The notes beneath the pieces are model-generated. The model was not told the DNA's origin and made no database searches. It worked only from the letters and a program-made list of their open reading frames with translations. The translations under genes were made by a program, and so were the position numbers. 64,000 bases of DNA from Roridomyces roridus (taxonomy: Eukaryota > Basidiomycota > Agaricomycetes > Agaricales > Mycenaceae). The stretch covers positions 1,054,001 through 1,118,000 of the forward strand of contig JARKIF010000013.1 of assembly GCA_029378245.1 (NCBI GenBank), in the 5' to 3' direction. Positions 11,110-22,259 of the stretch are shown here, one piece after another (position 1 is the stretch's first letter; every line of letters begins with the position of its first letter).

Positions 11110-14100
11110 GAACAAGTGGGAATTCCGTGAGTTCCCTACCCTAATCTACCACAATGCAGAGACCTGTTCAAGTTGGGGAGATTGAATCTGATTTCTGATT
11201 CAAGAGACTCCATTTACACTATGCAGATGAAGCAGCTGAAGTGGGATGATCCAACATCGATCAAGGGAGGCTCAGCCAGGGGCCCAGGGCCACTCAGGTT
11301 CAACCTCTGAGTATGTTAGTGCATAAAATGTTCCAGAGCACTTTCTCCCATCGCCTCCAGTCACATTTTAGCAAAATGGTTCCTGCCATCTAATCTTAAA
11401 CTTCAAATCGAGTTTTGAATTCTTCAGGCCCCACCTGAAACCTCATGTTCAATATAATTTAGACATCATATCTATGTACACCAGCGTTAGCGATTCACGA
11501 GTCGCAGACTCGCAGTGCATGGCCTAGCCTTTCAATGCACCCGCTGGGATACGTAGAAGATTGCATATATGCAACCACACTAGGTTCGAATCCCAGTCTC
11601 CCCTATTATTCCCTCGAGAATTCAATGTGAACCACGTGAATTTGAAAGAGGTTGAGCCTGGCGTCTTGAACTCGACATCTGAATTTAATTTTTGAACCAT
11701 GCACAAATTGGACCGGTAACTTGTGCCGTCAGCGAAGTTCGAGTTCCATTCTTGAACAGCTCCAGCATACAGTTCTGAGCTGCCAGTTCCTGGATTATTG
11801 TGTTGGGTATAGTCGCGTCGCTCCGTCGGACGTGTCTCGTAACAGGGATTCTTGGCCTATACACTGAGTTGACTTAGTTCCCGTTGTCGGGTCCTCCCCG
11901 CTGATAAGATCTCAAAATGAAATAGCAGAACTGACGAAGGGTTCGATTCCTGGTATCGCAATCATCGGAAAGAGATTATCACTCGTTTCTTCTTAAAGCG
12001 GTTGCCCTTCGCCCTCAATCGATGGAAATGAAGCAAGAAGCCGCATGTTAGAATCTCAGAGCTTCACTCAGGGACCGGTTTCCCTTTTTTTAGCAATTGG
12101 AATCTCGGAGTCGCAGTTGGAAAACCATCCCGGAATCGCAGTCTCTGAGAATGGAAATGACGAGGCACCATTACCAGTGACTATTATAGTAATTCTGAGT
12201 TCCTTCCTTGGGCTGTCGGGACACCGTGCACACGGCCAGCCGGCTGCGATTCGGCTACGGAGGTCGGGTTTCACGCCGGTCGGCGGAGGATGTTCCGAGT
12301 TCGATTTTCGATTTTCGACCCTGGTTGCTGCTTCACAGTCGGCAGACCAACTGCAGACCAGCCCTCGAGATTACCTCGAATCTCCGACCAACAAGTGAAG
12401 AGGCTTATTTGAACTGGTGACCCACGCAGAAATGTTCGAAAAATGTGGCAGGCCACGGCTCGCCTCGGATCTTCGGCATTGGCAGTTCGAATTCGTCATC
12501 ACTACTTAGTACACTCAAGTTGTTCCGGTGCATTCTCGTATCGATGGTTCCTCGCGAGGACCCCATCTGTCATTCTCGCATACAGTACCTCCTCTCCGAG
12601 GCACCGAATCTGTGTTTTATTGTTTGAAAATAGGAGATCAGGATGGCTCTGGTCGATGTTCGAAGGGACCTGTCAAGGATTTCCGCCCTCTCGAAGCCAC
12701 AGACTGAGCAAACGCCGCGCTACTCCGTGATATACTAAGTTTTGACCCACTCCGAAGTCCTGTGGGAGCTAGAAGCCAATGCTCTATTTGTGACGGCTGC
12801 GAGGCTGTAGTTCTCCGTGCATTGTATCCTCGATCATCCAAATTTCTGTAGGACTTGAATCTGGAGGGCAACTTACACTTGGCGAAGTGCGCTGTGTTCG
12901 AACAGAGCGGCCGGCAGCGCGGCTGGTATCACCGGGTCATCGGTACTTGTTCGGTGTTCGAATTCTCAGCGATTCACTCGTGCCAAGCCTGTCAGCTATT
13001 CTGGTGGGCTGGTCTCATGGTTTCCCCGACCTGTCACCCCAGATTCCAAACTTTGTCCGAGGGAGTCCGGGGTAATTCATTTTGAAGTTAAACATAGCAG
13101 ATCGATCAAAAGTTGCCACGTCCACTGGGCGCTGCGAGTTCCTGACGGCGTGGAGACTGGAGTCTGTTGCCAGACACGTGGGGCGTGTACTCATTCCCAG
13201 CATCTAGGTGGAACCGGCGAGAATTTGAGACCTTTCAAGTGGGCTGAGCCGAGAGAACTTGGTTGAATGCTATCCCATATCTATAGTTGTTGAATTTAAC
13301 CATCCTCGATCTAATATTGGTATGTACCTTCGAGCCCTGGAGTCAATTCGAACCACACGCGTACGACAGCTCCGTGTTCTCAGGTGCAACAGCATGCTAT
13401 TAAAAGCATTACTTCTTCCGATCATTCAGTTGAGATACATCCTGTTGAAGGCTGTTGTTGGCATTCGTGCTGGAGTTGGATCTCGACGTTGTGCGTGGCT
13501 GGGCCCTGGCCCACGTTTGTACACGTACCATCGGATTCCCAGCGTTGCAGTGAAACAGCCGCCGACGAACAAGTACAGCCTTTGCGTTTCAACTTTAGCT
13601 TGTTGTTGACTATGGTTCGAACAGACACCGACTGGACTTGAGTGCTAACGCATATCTTGTGGCACCCTATCTTACCGCCGCACTCATTCAACGTGGCGAC
13701 GGGACCTAAGTAGATCAATGGGATCTATCATGTCATGGGTCCATATGGTTGCCAGTTGTGGACGTTCAACAGGTCCGGGTTGGGTCGGAGTTTGATCCCT
13801 GGCGACAGTGTGTGGAGGTAACTAACCCACTCAGGGGGCGAGCCATACGACACTTTTTCTTCTTCTCTCGGTTGTCGCAAGCTTCGATGATGAATGATAT
13901 CATAGCGCAAAAAGTTCCGCGTATCACCGTCCAATCTCCCGGCATAATAATGTGGCTCAATGTGGCCATGTTGGTTCAAGGCTTCAACTTTCAAGCTACA
14001 CTAGTTCTAAACTGCTATCAAGGCGATGCATGCTACGATCTCTGGCACTTCATTAAAGCGACAGGCGTTGCCTAGACTTGTGCACACGATGCGGGCCATT

Positions 14101-14500
14101 GAGTGGCGGCCGACGTGCCGGACGTTTGAAGTGAATTGGCTTGGTAAAAATCCCGCCAAGGATTGCCCATTCCGCCTCACGTCCGTGGATTTCTTCTTCT
14201 TGTACCGGAAAATACACGTACTGGACTGCAGGGGAGTGTCAAAAGACGAGACACGAGCTGACACGAGACACGACCTGTCTGAGTTGTGTTGTGCTTGGCA
14301 AATGTGTCATCAGGAAAGGCACGAAACCCGATTGGCCGATAAGGACTCCTTCCGAATTAGGAAAGCAAATGCGGCGGGATTGGCTTTTTGACGGACATCA
14401 TATATGATATCGTCCGGCTTCTCGTCTTCTTCCTCCTTTCCTTGTTGCTGTTCCTCGCGGTGAGCCCTTTTCCCTCGACGACCACGGCAGCACGCTCAAC
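11110..14500. other. Gene-free interval with scattered decayed tRNA-like B-box motifs
   Basis: No protein gene is supported. Degenerate T-arm/B-box words recur: GGTTCGAATCCCAG at 11583, AAGTTCGAGTTCC near 11738, GGGTTCGATTCCTGG near 11939, GTTCGATTTTCG near 12298, AGTTCGAATTCG near 12484, TGTTCGAATTC near 12955 and GAGTTTGATCCCTGG near 13788. None has matching acceptor stems, so these read as tRNA or SINE debris. Confidence 0.35.
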
Positions 14501-14521
14501 GGCGACAAACAGGCTTGAAGC

Positions 14522-17197
14522 ATGGCGACGATGATAGGCAACACAGTCCGCGACGTCCTCGTCAGCCGCGGGCTCAACATCTCCTACGACTCTTCTGGCG
14601 ACCTCACATGGGTCGACCCTTCCGATGGCACCGAGTGGGTCTACAACGGTGGTGACATTGCCTGGGTGCGTCTTCACCCCCTCCTGCTATTCAAGATTCT
14701 GAGGCCCTGTCCGTAGGTCCTCGCATCCATGGCCCTTGTGTGGATCATGATACCCGGCGTGGGTTTCTTCTACTCTGGCCTCCTGCGCCGCAAGAACGCG
14801 CTCAGCATGATCTACCTGAGCATGATGACCGTCGCCGTCGTCTCGTTCCAGGTGCGTCTTGCTCTGCTCTTACTTGAGTAAATTTGCTCAGGCGTCGTAG
14901 TGGTTCTTCTGGGGCTTCTCCTTGGCCTTTTCCGAGACCGGCAGCGCCTTCATTGGCGACCTCAAGTACTTTGCTCTCCAAGGCGTATTGGAGAAGCCCT
15001 CCATCGGCTCTACGCGTATACCCAGCATCGTATTCTGCATCTACCAGCTCATGTTCGCTGCCATTACGTGCGTCTTGTCCCTTCCTTCTTCTCGAGCCTT
15101 GAGGCGGTTTTGCTGGCGTCAAAGTGCGATTGGGGGGCTGTAACAAACCTTGCTTGGCTTTCCTTCTGCGCTCTCTGCGGAGACAGCCAAGCCATCCCCT
15201 AACTGGCGGAACGATGTGGCGGCAGCGCCCATTAGACTCATCCGTCGTTCCGCCTGCATTCCGCGCATTAGCCTGCCTGATCGATTAAATCTGATTCCTC
15301 CGCGCCAATTTCATATTACTGACCTCCATTCATAGCCCGATCCTCGCCATCGGCGCCGTCGCGGAGCGCTCACGTCTGTGGCCGCTCATCTTCTTCGTCT
15401 TTGCGTGGAGCACGCTCGTGTACGACCCCATCGCGTGCTGGACGTGGAATAGCAATGGCTGGTATGTGTCTTGTCTTTTTCTTGTACCCACCCCTCCTCC
15501 TCCTCATTGTATCTGCCCCCCTTGCCGCCACCCACACCATCCTCTTTTCCCTCTCAATCTCTCGCGTCACCACCCCGACTCACTCAATACCACAGGTCCT
15601 TCGTCCTCGGTGGCCTCGACTTTGCCGGTGGCTCGCCCGTGCACATCTCCTCTGGCTCGGCTGCCCTCGCGATTAGTGTGTACCTTGGCAGGCGGACGGG
15701 ATGGGGAACTGCGCGGTGAGTGATATGCTATTTTGTCCTGCGTAGGGAGGGAGGAGCGGGAGCGTGCTGAACTGGCGATGAGCTGGCGGTGCTGGGGACC
15801 CTGACGTGGCAGTCACGGTCTCGCGCCTTCAGGACAGCTTCCACCAAGCCCTCTTGTTCCTCGCCCTTGCTTTCTCCTCCACACAGCGCGTTCAGTACTG
15901 ATACCCTCTCAGCCTTGCGTACAAGCCTCACAACACCTCCTACGTGATCCTCGGCACGACCTTCCTCTGGTTTGGGTGGTTCGGCTTCAACGGAGGCTCC
16001 GCCCTCTCTGCCAACCTCCGCGCTGCCAACGCCTGCATCATCACCAACCTCGCGGCCAGCGTCGGAGGTCTCACGTGGATGTTCTGGGTTCGTCTTTACT
16101 CCGTCCTCAATTGAATGAGAATACTAAGGATGTGTATCAGGATTGGCGTCTGGAGCGCAAATGGTCCGCTGTCGGTTTCTGTTCGGGGGCTATTGCGGGC
16201 CTTGTGGCTATCACCCCCGCTTCTGGCTTCGTTGGCGCCCCCGCGTCGGTGCTCTTTGGCTTCATGGCAGGGACGTGCTGTAACTTTGCCACTCAGCTCA
16301 AATTCGTGTTTGGGTACGATGACACGCTTGATGTGAGTATCTTTCCCCGTTTTTTTCTTCACTCCACGGCTCTTCCCACCGTGTTGGCGCTATGCCTTAT
16401 TGGACTCGGGAGCACGGGGGCGGGCGGGCGAGGCTTACACGGTTGTCGCGCACCACATGGGCTCTCATGTGCCTGGGCGATAACAGATAGGTTGGGCCGC
16501 CGCCGGGTGTACTTTTTCCCGCCCGCTCTCCCTGTCTTTCGGGCTTTCGGGTTTTCCTTTCGGGAATCGGGAGTGATCGACCCGGCGCTGCTATTCCATC
16601 CTACCCTTCGCTCCTGTACCAAGGCACTCACTTATTCATTCGCTTTCTAGATCTTCGCATCGCACGCCATCGGTGGTGTCGTCGGTAACCTGCTCACTGG
16701 GCTCTTTGCTCAGTCGCAAGTGGCGTTCTACGATGGGGCGACGGTGATTCCCGGTGGATGGCTTAACCAGTATGTCTTGTTGCTGTGCGTTTGAGGACAG
16801 GGCTGACGATTCCGTGTGCTATAGCCACTATATCCAGCTTGCGTACCAGCTCGCTGATTCGGTCGCGTCCATGTCGTATAGCTTTGTCATGACGGTGCGT
16901 CTATTATTTCGCTCATCTACTCCCAATGTGAATGCTGACGACGCGCGACAGACCATCATCCTCTGGATCATGCACTTCCTCCCTACTCTGCGTCTGCGTG
17001 CGTCCGAAGAGTCCGAGTTACTCGGTATCGACGATGCTGAGATGGGCGAGTACGCTTATGACTATGTTGGGTTGGAGCAGGAGATTGGGCATACGCTTGA
17101 GATGAATGGGGGTGTGGAGGCTGAGACGGGTGGGAGGGAGGGTGATCATAGGCATCATCTCAATCAGGAGAAGTTGCATGATGGGGAGAGTGCGTGA
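14522..17197 (+). CDS. Ammonium transporter, AMT/MEP family
   Basis: Ten exons with nine GT-AG introns encode a polytopic membrane protein importing ammonium. The N-terminus ([13 protein letters not shown]) precedes [19 protein letters not shown], the first membrane segment. Family hallmarks follow in order: [64 protein letters not shown] and [18 protein letters not shown] (first pore histidine), then [30 protein letters not shown] and [17 protein letters not shown] (second pore histidine). The cytosolic tail has [20 protein letters not shown], typical of fungal MEP-type transporters. The start is the first ATG in frame with no coding upstream. Intron 7, at about 16335-16650, is unusually long (roughly 315 bases). 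Paralogue identity (high or low affinity) cannot be told from sequence. Confidence 0.93.
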
Positions 17198-17199
17198 GC

Positions 17200-18750
17200 T
17201 GTGGATGACTCTAGAATCTGAGTAGGGGGGTGGAAAGGAAAGGAAGGAAGTAAACTACATGCCAAACCATCTTACTTAGATTTGTTCGATCTTTCATTAT
17301 TTCACTTTCCAGTTCTCAGATAGCAGTTAAATAATGTACTTGCCATTTCATCTCCTCCAAATTCTCCGTCCTTCCCTTTTATTGAATCCTGGATGCCGAT
17401 TCCGTCGGGGTCAGTCACAAATACTCCTTCACTTCGTTGACTTATAAAGTATCATTTCATCTGGTTCGTCTCTTTCAACAATGGATGAGTATCGATGGTC
17501 GATTCCGTCGGGCCTGGGGTAAGGTCGAGAATCCTTTCAGATGGCTAACGCCAACTTGGAGTTGACTGTTAACCTCCAATATGTATACTCTATTCTGGGC
17601 CTTCGGTCTCGGTCAGCGCAAAGAGTCCATCGGTGACAGAGATCCAGTGTATCGCATAGTTTTGCTGCTATGCCAGGAGGGATTGGTTGGATGTGTGGAG
17701 GCGGCGGCGGAAGAGGGAGCCAGTGAGGGGAGGTGTTGGAGAAGTAGTAAAAGATCGCCGATCAGTGTATGTCAACTGCGCATCGCACAGCGGCGTTCAC
17801 GTCATAGACAGACGGATACAGACTGACAGACAGAAGGCATTGAAGGGAGCAGAAACTAAGTATGTTCTGTGTGCGGAAATCATAGTCTGAATGAGAAATG
17901 AGAGTCGGGAGTCGGAGATGGTAAACGTCGACGCCGATGCCCGAGATTTCTAGTCGAAGAGAGAGAGTCAGCGTCCTAGAATCAGAGTCGTAGGATTGGC
18001 TTGAGAATGAGAGGAAGTTCTCTTGCCTTGCCTTGCGAAAATCGCAGTCTGACTGAGAGGTTCGGAGACGGTAAGCGTCGACGCCGATGCCCGAGATTTC
18101 TAGTCGAAGAGAGTCAGAATCGTAGAGTCAGAGTCGTACTGTCAGAGTTGAAGAATCAGAGGAAGATGTTGTGGTTGCATCAGTGCTGCCGATTGTTCCG
18201 GGCTGATATCATCCGGCCGAACCGCGTTCAACTGGCATCGTCTGTTCGATACTTACTTGGGAAAATTCACTGTCCTTGGAGCCGCTTCTGCGCTGTAGGC
18301 TAGAAGCTAACGGGGCCCGAAAAGGGATCAAACGTGCTAGAGAGACGATGTGGGTGACATGAGGGCGCGGCGTATTGATTCACGGCATGTTCGGACCAAA
18401 GCTCCCCGAAGGGAAGTAGGCGACTAAATTTGCCGGTAGTGATCATGCATCGACACAGATTCTGATGCTCATCTACGACTCGGACTCCCTCATGGATTCC
18501 CTTTACAGCAGGAGTCAAGTCATTCCCTCGAGCAACGCACGGTGAGCAAACAACGAGGGTTCAAGTTCTTTCGCTGATCCACGCCCGTCACAGTTGCGTC
18601 GCAGCGACGTGCACTGCAGCGTCTTCGTCTCCGTCTATATGCCGCAATGCAATTCCTTTATCGCTCCCGCCTTGTCGATCCTAATCTATAGTACGCCCCA
18701 CTCTCCAATCCGTGATCCTCGTACGAGCGGCGAAGCCGGTCCTGGCGTAC
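17200..18750. other. Intergenic, no gene seen
   Basis: Contains the transporter's 3' region and a direct repeat at 17926-17966 and 18076-18116 (see separate entry). ORFs are short and unconvincing. Confidence 0.5.
17926..18116. repeat. Direct repeat of about 40 bp, 150 bp apart
   Basis: The sequence CGTCGACGCCGATGCCCGAG with ATTTCTAGTCGAAGAGAG directly after it occurs at 17926-17966 and 18076-18116. Flanking sequence (GAGTC-rich) is also partly duplicated, indicating a tandem duplication of about 150 bp. Confidence 0.8.
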
Positions 18751-18760
18751 TATCAATCTG

Positions 18761-18770
18761 TATAAAGAGC
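18761..18770 (+). promoter_or_regulatory. TATA box of P450 gene
   Basis: TATAAAGAGC lies 70 bases upstream of the chosen ATG. Confidence 0.5.
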
Positions 18771-18830
18771 AAGGTGGATCGGTGGACTTTATACGGTCGG
18801 ACGAACCCGCCATCTACTCGTATACTTACC

Positions 18831-20802
18831 ATGAGCGACATCTCCCTCCAGACATGGGGACTTTCCCTGGGTCTCGCAGGCGGTCTGATTCTTGTTCACC
18901 GACTCTGGAGCGGGAGTCGGTCCCAGCTTCCTCTCCCCCCGGGCCCCAAGAAACTCCCCATCTTGGGTAACTTGCTGGACATTCCGTCGAAGGATCCGTG
19001 GGAGACGTATGCGAAGTGGGCAAAGGACTATGGTGCGTTTGACTGACTTTCCTTGCTTTCGATGTCTGACCCCGATGTCAAGGATCGGATGTTCTGCATA
19101 TCAGTATTGCGGGGCAGTCCATGATCCTGCTGTCTTCGCTCAAGGCGACCCAGGACCTCCTCGATAAGCGATCTTCGACCTACTCGGACCGGTGAGTCTG
19201 ACGCGCGCTCTAGAAGCTACCGCCGTTTGAACTTTCCTCGCTTTAGGCAAATGAACGAGGGATCGCCCATGTTGGCGCTGTGCGGCTGGGATTTCGCTTT
19301 CGGTGAGTCTGAATCTTTCAGTTGAACGACCAACCAACCGTATTCGAGTCTTGTGGAAATACGGTGAACCATGGCGCACCCACCGCCGGATGATGAAAGA
19401 GGGATTCGGCTCGCCCCAAGCTGTCGTCAAGTACCAGCCCAAACAAGTCCTCGCCGCCCACCGCCTCCTCTACCGCCTCCTCCACACCCCTCAAGACTTT
19501 TACTCTCACTTCGCATAGTGAGTCAGGTTTCCGTTTTGGTTGATCTTGTCAGGCTGAACTGCAACCCAGCTGGGGCGGGGACAACGCACTCTCAGCCATC
19601 TACGGCATCGACGTCCAGCCTACCAACGATCCTTTTGTCGAGAAGGCGCTGCATGGCGTGGATAGTTTCGCTGTCGCTGGTTCACCCGGGGCTTTCCTGG
19701 TGGTATGTTTGGTCGCCGTCCTTCTTGCGGCGCCGGTATCTGATTTTTCTTTTTAGGACGCCCTCCCTTTCCTGCGATTCGTGCCCGAGTGGTTCCCCGG
19801 TGCAGGCTTCCAGAAGACTGCTCGCGAAATCAAGGCAATGGTCACCGAGATGAAGGACAAGCCGTTCGCGGAAACCAAGCGCCGGATCGTGAGTTTACAT
19901 CTTATCTTTTGAACAATACTCTAACATTCGCATGAAATAGAGCAACGGCACCGCCTCGTCCTCGTTCGCCACCGACTGCCTCGAATCCGCCAAAGAGCGC
20001 GATTACACTGAAAAGATGGTTTCCGACGCCGCTGCTACGATCATGCTCGGAGGGACCGAAACCACCGTGTCTACGATGGCTAGCTTGCTTCTCGCTATGA
20101 TGGCCAACCCCGAGGCCCAGCGCAAGGCTCAAGCGGAGATTGATGCCGTCGTTGGTAAGGATTCGTTGCCGACGTTTGAGCACGAGTCGGAGTTGCCGTA
20201 CGTTGCCGCCGTTTTGAAGGAGATGTTGAGGTGGAACCCTGCTGGGCCGATCGGTGAGTGCATACCACTCGAACTCGCTGGTGAGATGATCTGACGACCC
20301 TTCAGCTCTCCCGCATTACACTGAGCAAGAGGACAACTACAATGGATACCGCATCCCCGCCAAATCCATGATCCTCGGCAACAGCTGGGGCATCCTCCAC
20401 GACGAAAAGACCTACCCCGATCCCTTCAGCTTCAAACCCGAGCGCTGGCTCACTGCCGACGGCAAGCTCAACCCCAACGCCGTGGACCCCGACATCGGGT
20501 TCGGATACGGGCGTCGTGAGTGCCCCGGTCGCCATTTCGCCAAAACGCTCCTCTGGGTCGCTACTGCGTCGATCCTTGCGGCGTTCACGGTCGAGAAGGC
20601 CCGAGATGAGAATGGGAACGTTATTGAGCCGACTTATGAGTATAACTCGGGGATTATCAAGTGAGTTCTGAAATTTGCGATTCGATTGACAAGTGGGGAT
20701 GTTGATAACATTTTGTTTTACAGCTCGCCGTTGCCGTTCAAGTGCAGTATCAAGCCCCGGTCGCAGGCCATCGAGCGCACTATCCGGAGCTTTGATAGTT
20801 AG
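18831..20802 (+). CDS. Cytochrome P450 monooxygenase, microsomal
   Basis: About nine exons. The start at 18831 gives MSDISLQTWGLSLGLAGG, a membrane anchor, followed by the proline hinge LPLPPGPKKLPILGNL. Later landmarks are YGEPWRTHRRMMKEGF (C-helix WxxxR), the I-helix IMLGGTETTVSTM (the oxygen-binding groove with Glu-Thr-Thr), the ExxR motif KEMLRW, PDPFSFKPERW, and the heme-binding loop FGYGRRECPGRHFA with its cysteine ligand. All key residues are present, so an active enzyme is expected. Overall form resembles the many Agaricomycete P450s annotated as O-methylsterigmatocystin oxidoreductase-like; the true substrate is unknown. In-frame ATGs upstream (from 18594) lie before the TATA box and are rejected. 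Its 3' untranslated end runs straight into the left arm of the inverted duplication. Confidence 0.92.
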
Positions 20803-21038
20803 ATGTTGGGTGGTGGGGATTTTCTGCTATTGTATGTATAAAGATACATAAAGTGTGCTCGATTTTTCAACCCTTGCAATTGAACTATTAGATTCAAAGA
20901 TGAGAATTGCTCAGATCGCCGTTGTGTTTTGAATATTTCATTGTTTTCGGAAGCTTTTTCGAGTACTTAGTTAGAACGCTTTGAATGAAAGTCAAAGATG
21001 CCACTCGACATCAAAGAGAACTTCAAAGCGCAGTCGAC

Positions 21039-21077
21039 ACAAAGCGCACCGGTAGATACAAAGCGCACCGGTAGATA
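21039..21077 (+). repeat. 19-bp tandem duplication
   Basis: CAAAGCGCACCGGTAGATA occurs twice head to tail. The other arm has only one related unit. Confidence 0.8.
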
Positions 21078-21154
21078 CAAAAAGGAAGGAACGCCTCTCA
21101 CCAAGCTTCAGTGCTTCACCCAAACCCTCACACCGACATTCAAGCCAAATTCAA

Positions 21155-21802
21155 ATGCCCGCCGTGACACGCGCCCAGTACGCCAAGCAGACCTCCATTC
21201 CTGCCACCACGGCCATAGCCACCATCAGCTCTCGATTGAATCCCAACGCTACCCCGCTCGGCGACATCCCCCAAGGCGCTGGCGCCGATGGTCGCTTGGC
21301 CATGGCCCACAATGTCCGCCCGCGGCCACGAGGACTTTTATGTCCCCTCAGCACCAGCGATCCGCGTTTCCGTGGTACGGACGAGGCCGATACCGGGGGT
21401 CACTGGAATGCGGTGGAGGAGTGGTTCAGACGCACTTCGGAGCTCAGAAGCACTTCGGAGCCTCGAAATTCGGACGTGAACATGACTGACGACGAAGATC
21501 CCAGCGTGGACGAGGAAATGGAATTGTGGCGGTTGGACGCCGCCGAGGAGGGTGACCCACTCCGAACTATAGCTCTGCCATTGCACAAACCCTGGCCTTT
21601 GCCAGTGGAGGAAACAGACACCGACGCCAAAGCCAGCAACGAGAAGGAAGCTCTCCGCGACCTACTCCATGCCTTCCCTCTGCACAACAAATGGGAGGCA
21701 ATCGAAGAGGGTGATTGTTTCCGAGTCAGGAATCGGGATATTTGGGAGGTCGTTAAGAGTGAGGAGAAGGGGAGGTGGGTGAATGGGAAGGAGGTCAAGT
21801 AA
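21155..21802 (+). CDS. Unknown protein, duplicated in both arms
   Basis: A single-exon ORF of 215 residues starting MPAVTRAQYAK. The N-terminal half is low complexity and rich in Ala, Pro, Thr and Arg. The middle is acidic (NMTDDEDPSVDEEMELWRLD) and the C-terminus is well ordered: LRDLLHAFPLHNKWEAIEEG then FRVRNRDIWEVVKSEEKGRW. No signal peptide or membrane segment is seen. The paralogue at 62763-63422 is intact and most conserved in the C-terminal block, suggesting that block is the functional part. I do not recognise the family. The acidic middle and charged tail would suit a nuclear or scaffold protein, but this is speculation. Confidence 0.7.
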   Translation: MPAVTRAQYAKQTSIPATTAIATISSRLNPNATPLGDIPQGAGADGRLAMAHNVRPRPRGLLCPLSTSDPRFRGTDEADTGGHWNAVEEWFRRTSELRSTSEPRNSDVNMTDDEDPSVDEEMELWRLDAAEEGDPLRTIALPLHKPWPLPVEETDTDAKASNEKEALRDLLHAFPLHNKWEAIEEGDCFRVRNRDIWEVVKSEEKGRWVNGKEVK

Positions 21803-21960
21803 TTCATAACTAGGACTCGGAGTTGAAGTGATTTATGTACAACTATTGCGTGCGGCTTGGTTCGATAAGGACTTGTGCGGGCTTATTTGGGTTGCAGCTG
21901 AGTAAGTAAGGTGAATCGATGGCGGACGAGGCGACCTACTTACCTAGGCGGATTCGACCC

Positions 21961-22252
21961 CTATTCATCCGACTGAGACTCCCGGGCCTTGCGAGCCTGG
22001 AGGTCCCGGAGGGTGGCTTCAAAGTAATCGAGTGATTGCTCAATCTCTTGTATCTTGGCCTCATTACGGCGGAGGATATCGGGGTTGGTGGTCGCCTGGG
22101 GCAGTAACTGGCAGGCGTATAGTATCTTGCGCTCCGTCCCTATGTGCTTGGACACATCGAGGATCTTCTGGTTGAGGTCGGACTGAATACCAGGGGACGA
22201 GGGTGAGTAAATTCAACGACCGACGAGACAAAAGGAAAGGGTATTACCATGA
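21961..22252 (-). CDS. HR1-domain mini-protein, fragment resembling fungal protein kinase C
   Basis: After an acceptor (CAG at about 22183) the minus strand reads SDLNQKILDVSKHIGTERKI, then QATTNPDILRRNEAKIQEIE and QSLDYFEATLRDLQARK, and stops eight residues later at 21961. This matches, from memory, the first HR1 repeat at the N-terminus of fungal Pkc1, a Rho-GTPase-binding antiparallel coiled coil. An upstream ATG directly followed by GTAATA near 22250 could supply the start as a three-base exon, giving a product of about 74 residues. No C1, C2 or kinase domain lies nearby. It is a captured or duplicated gene fragment; whether it is expressed is unknown. Confidence 0.55.
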
Positions 22253-22259
22253 GTGCTGC

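Noticed and set aside
11524..11610. Possible tRNA ending in GGTTCGAATCCCAGTCTCCCC
   Set aside because: No GGGGAGA-like 5' acceptor, and the T-stem has a mismatch.
18594..18830. Upstream in-frame extension of the P450
   Set aside because: It begins before the TATA box and adds non-conserved sequence before a normal membrane anchor.
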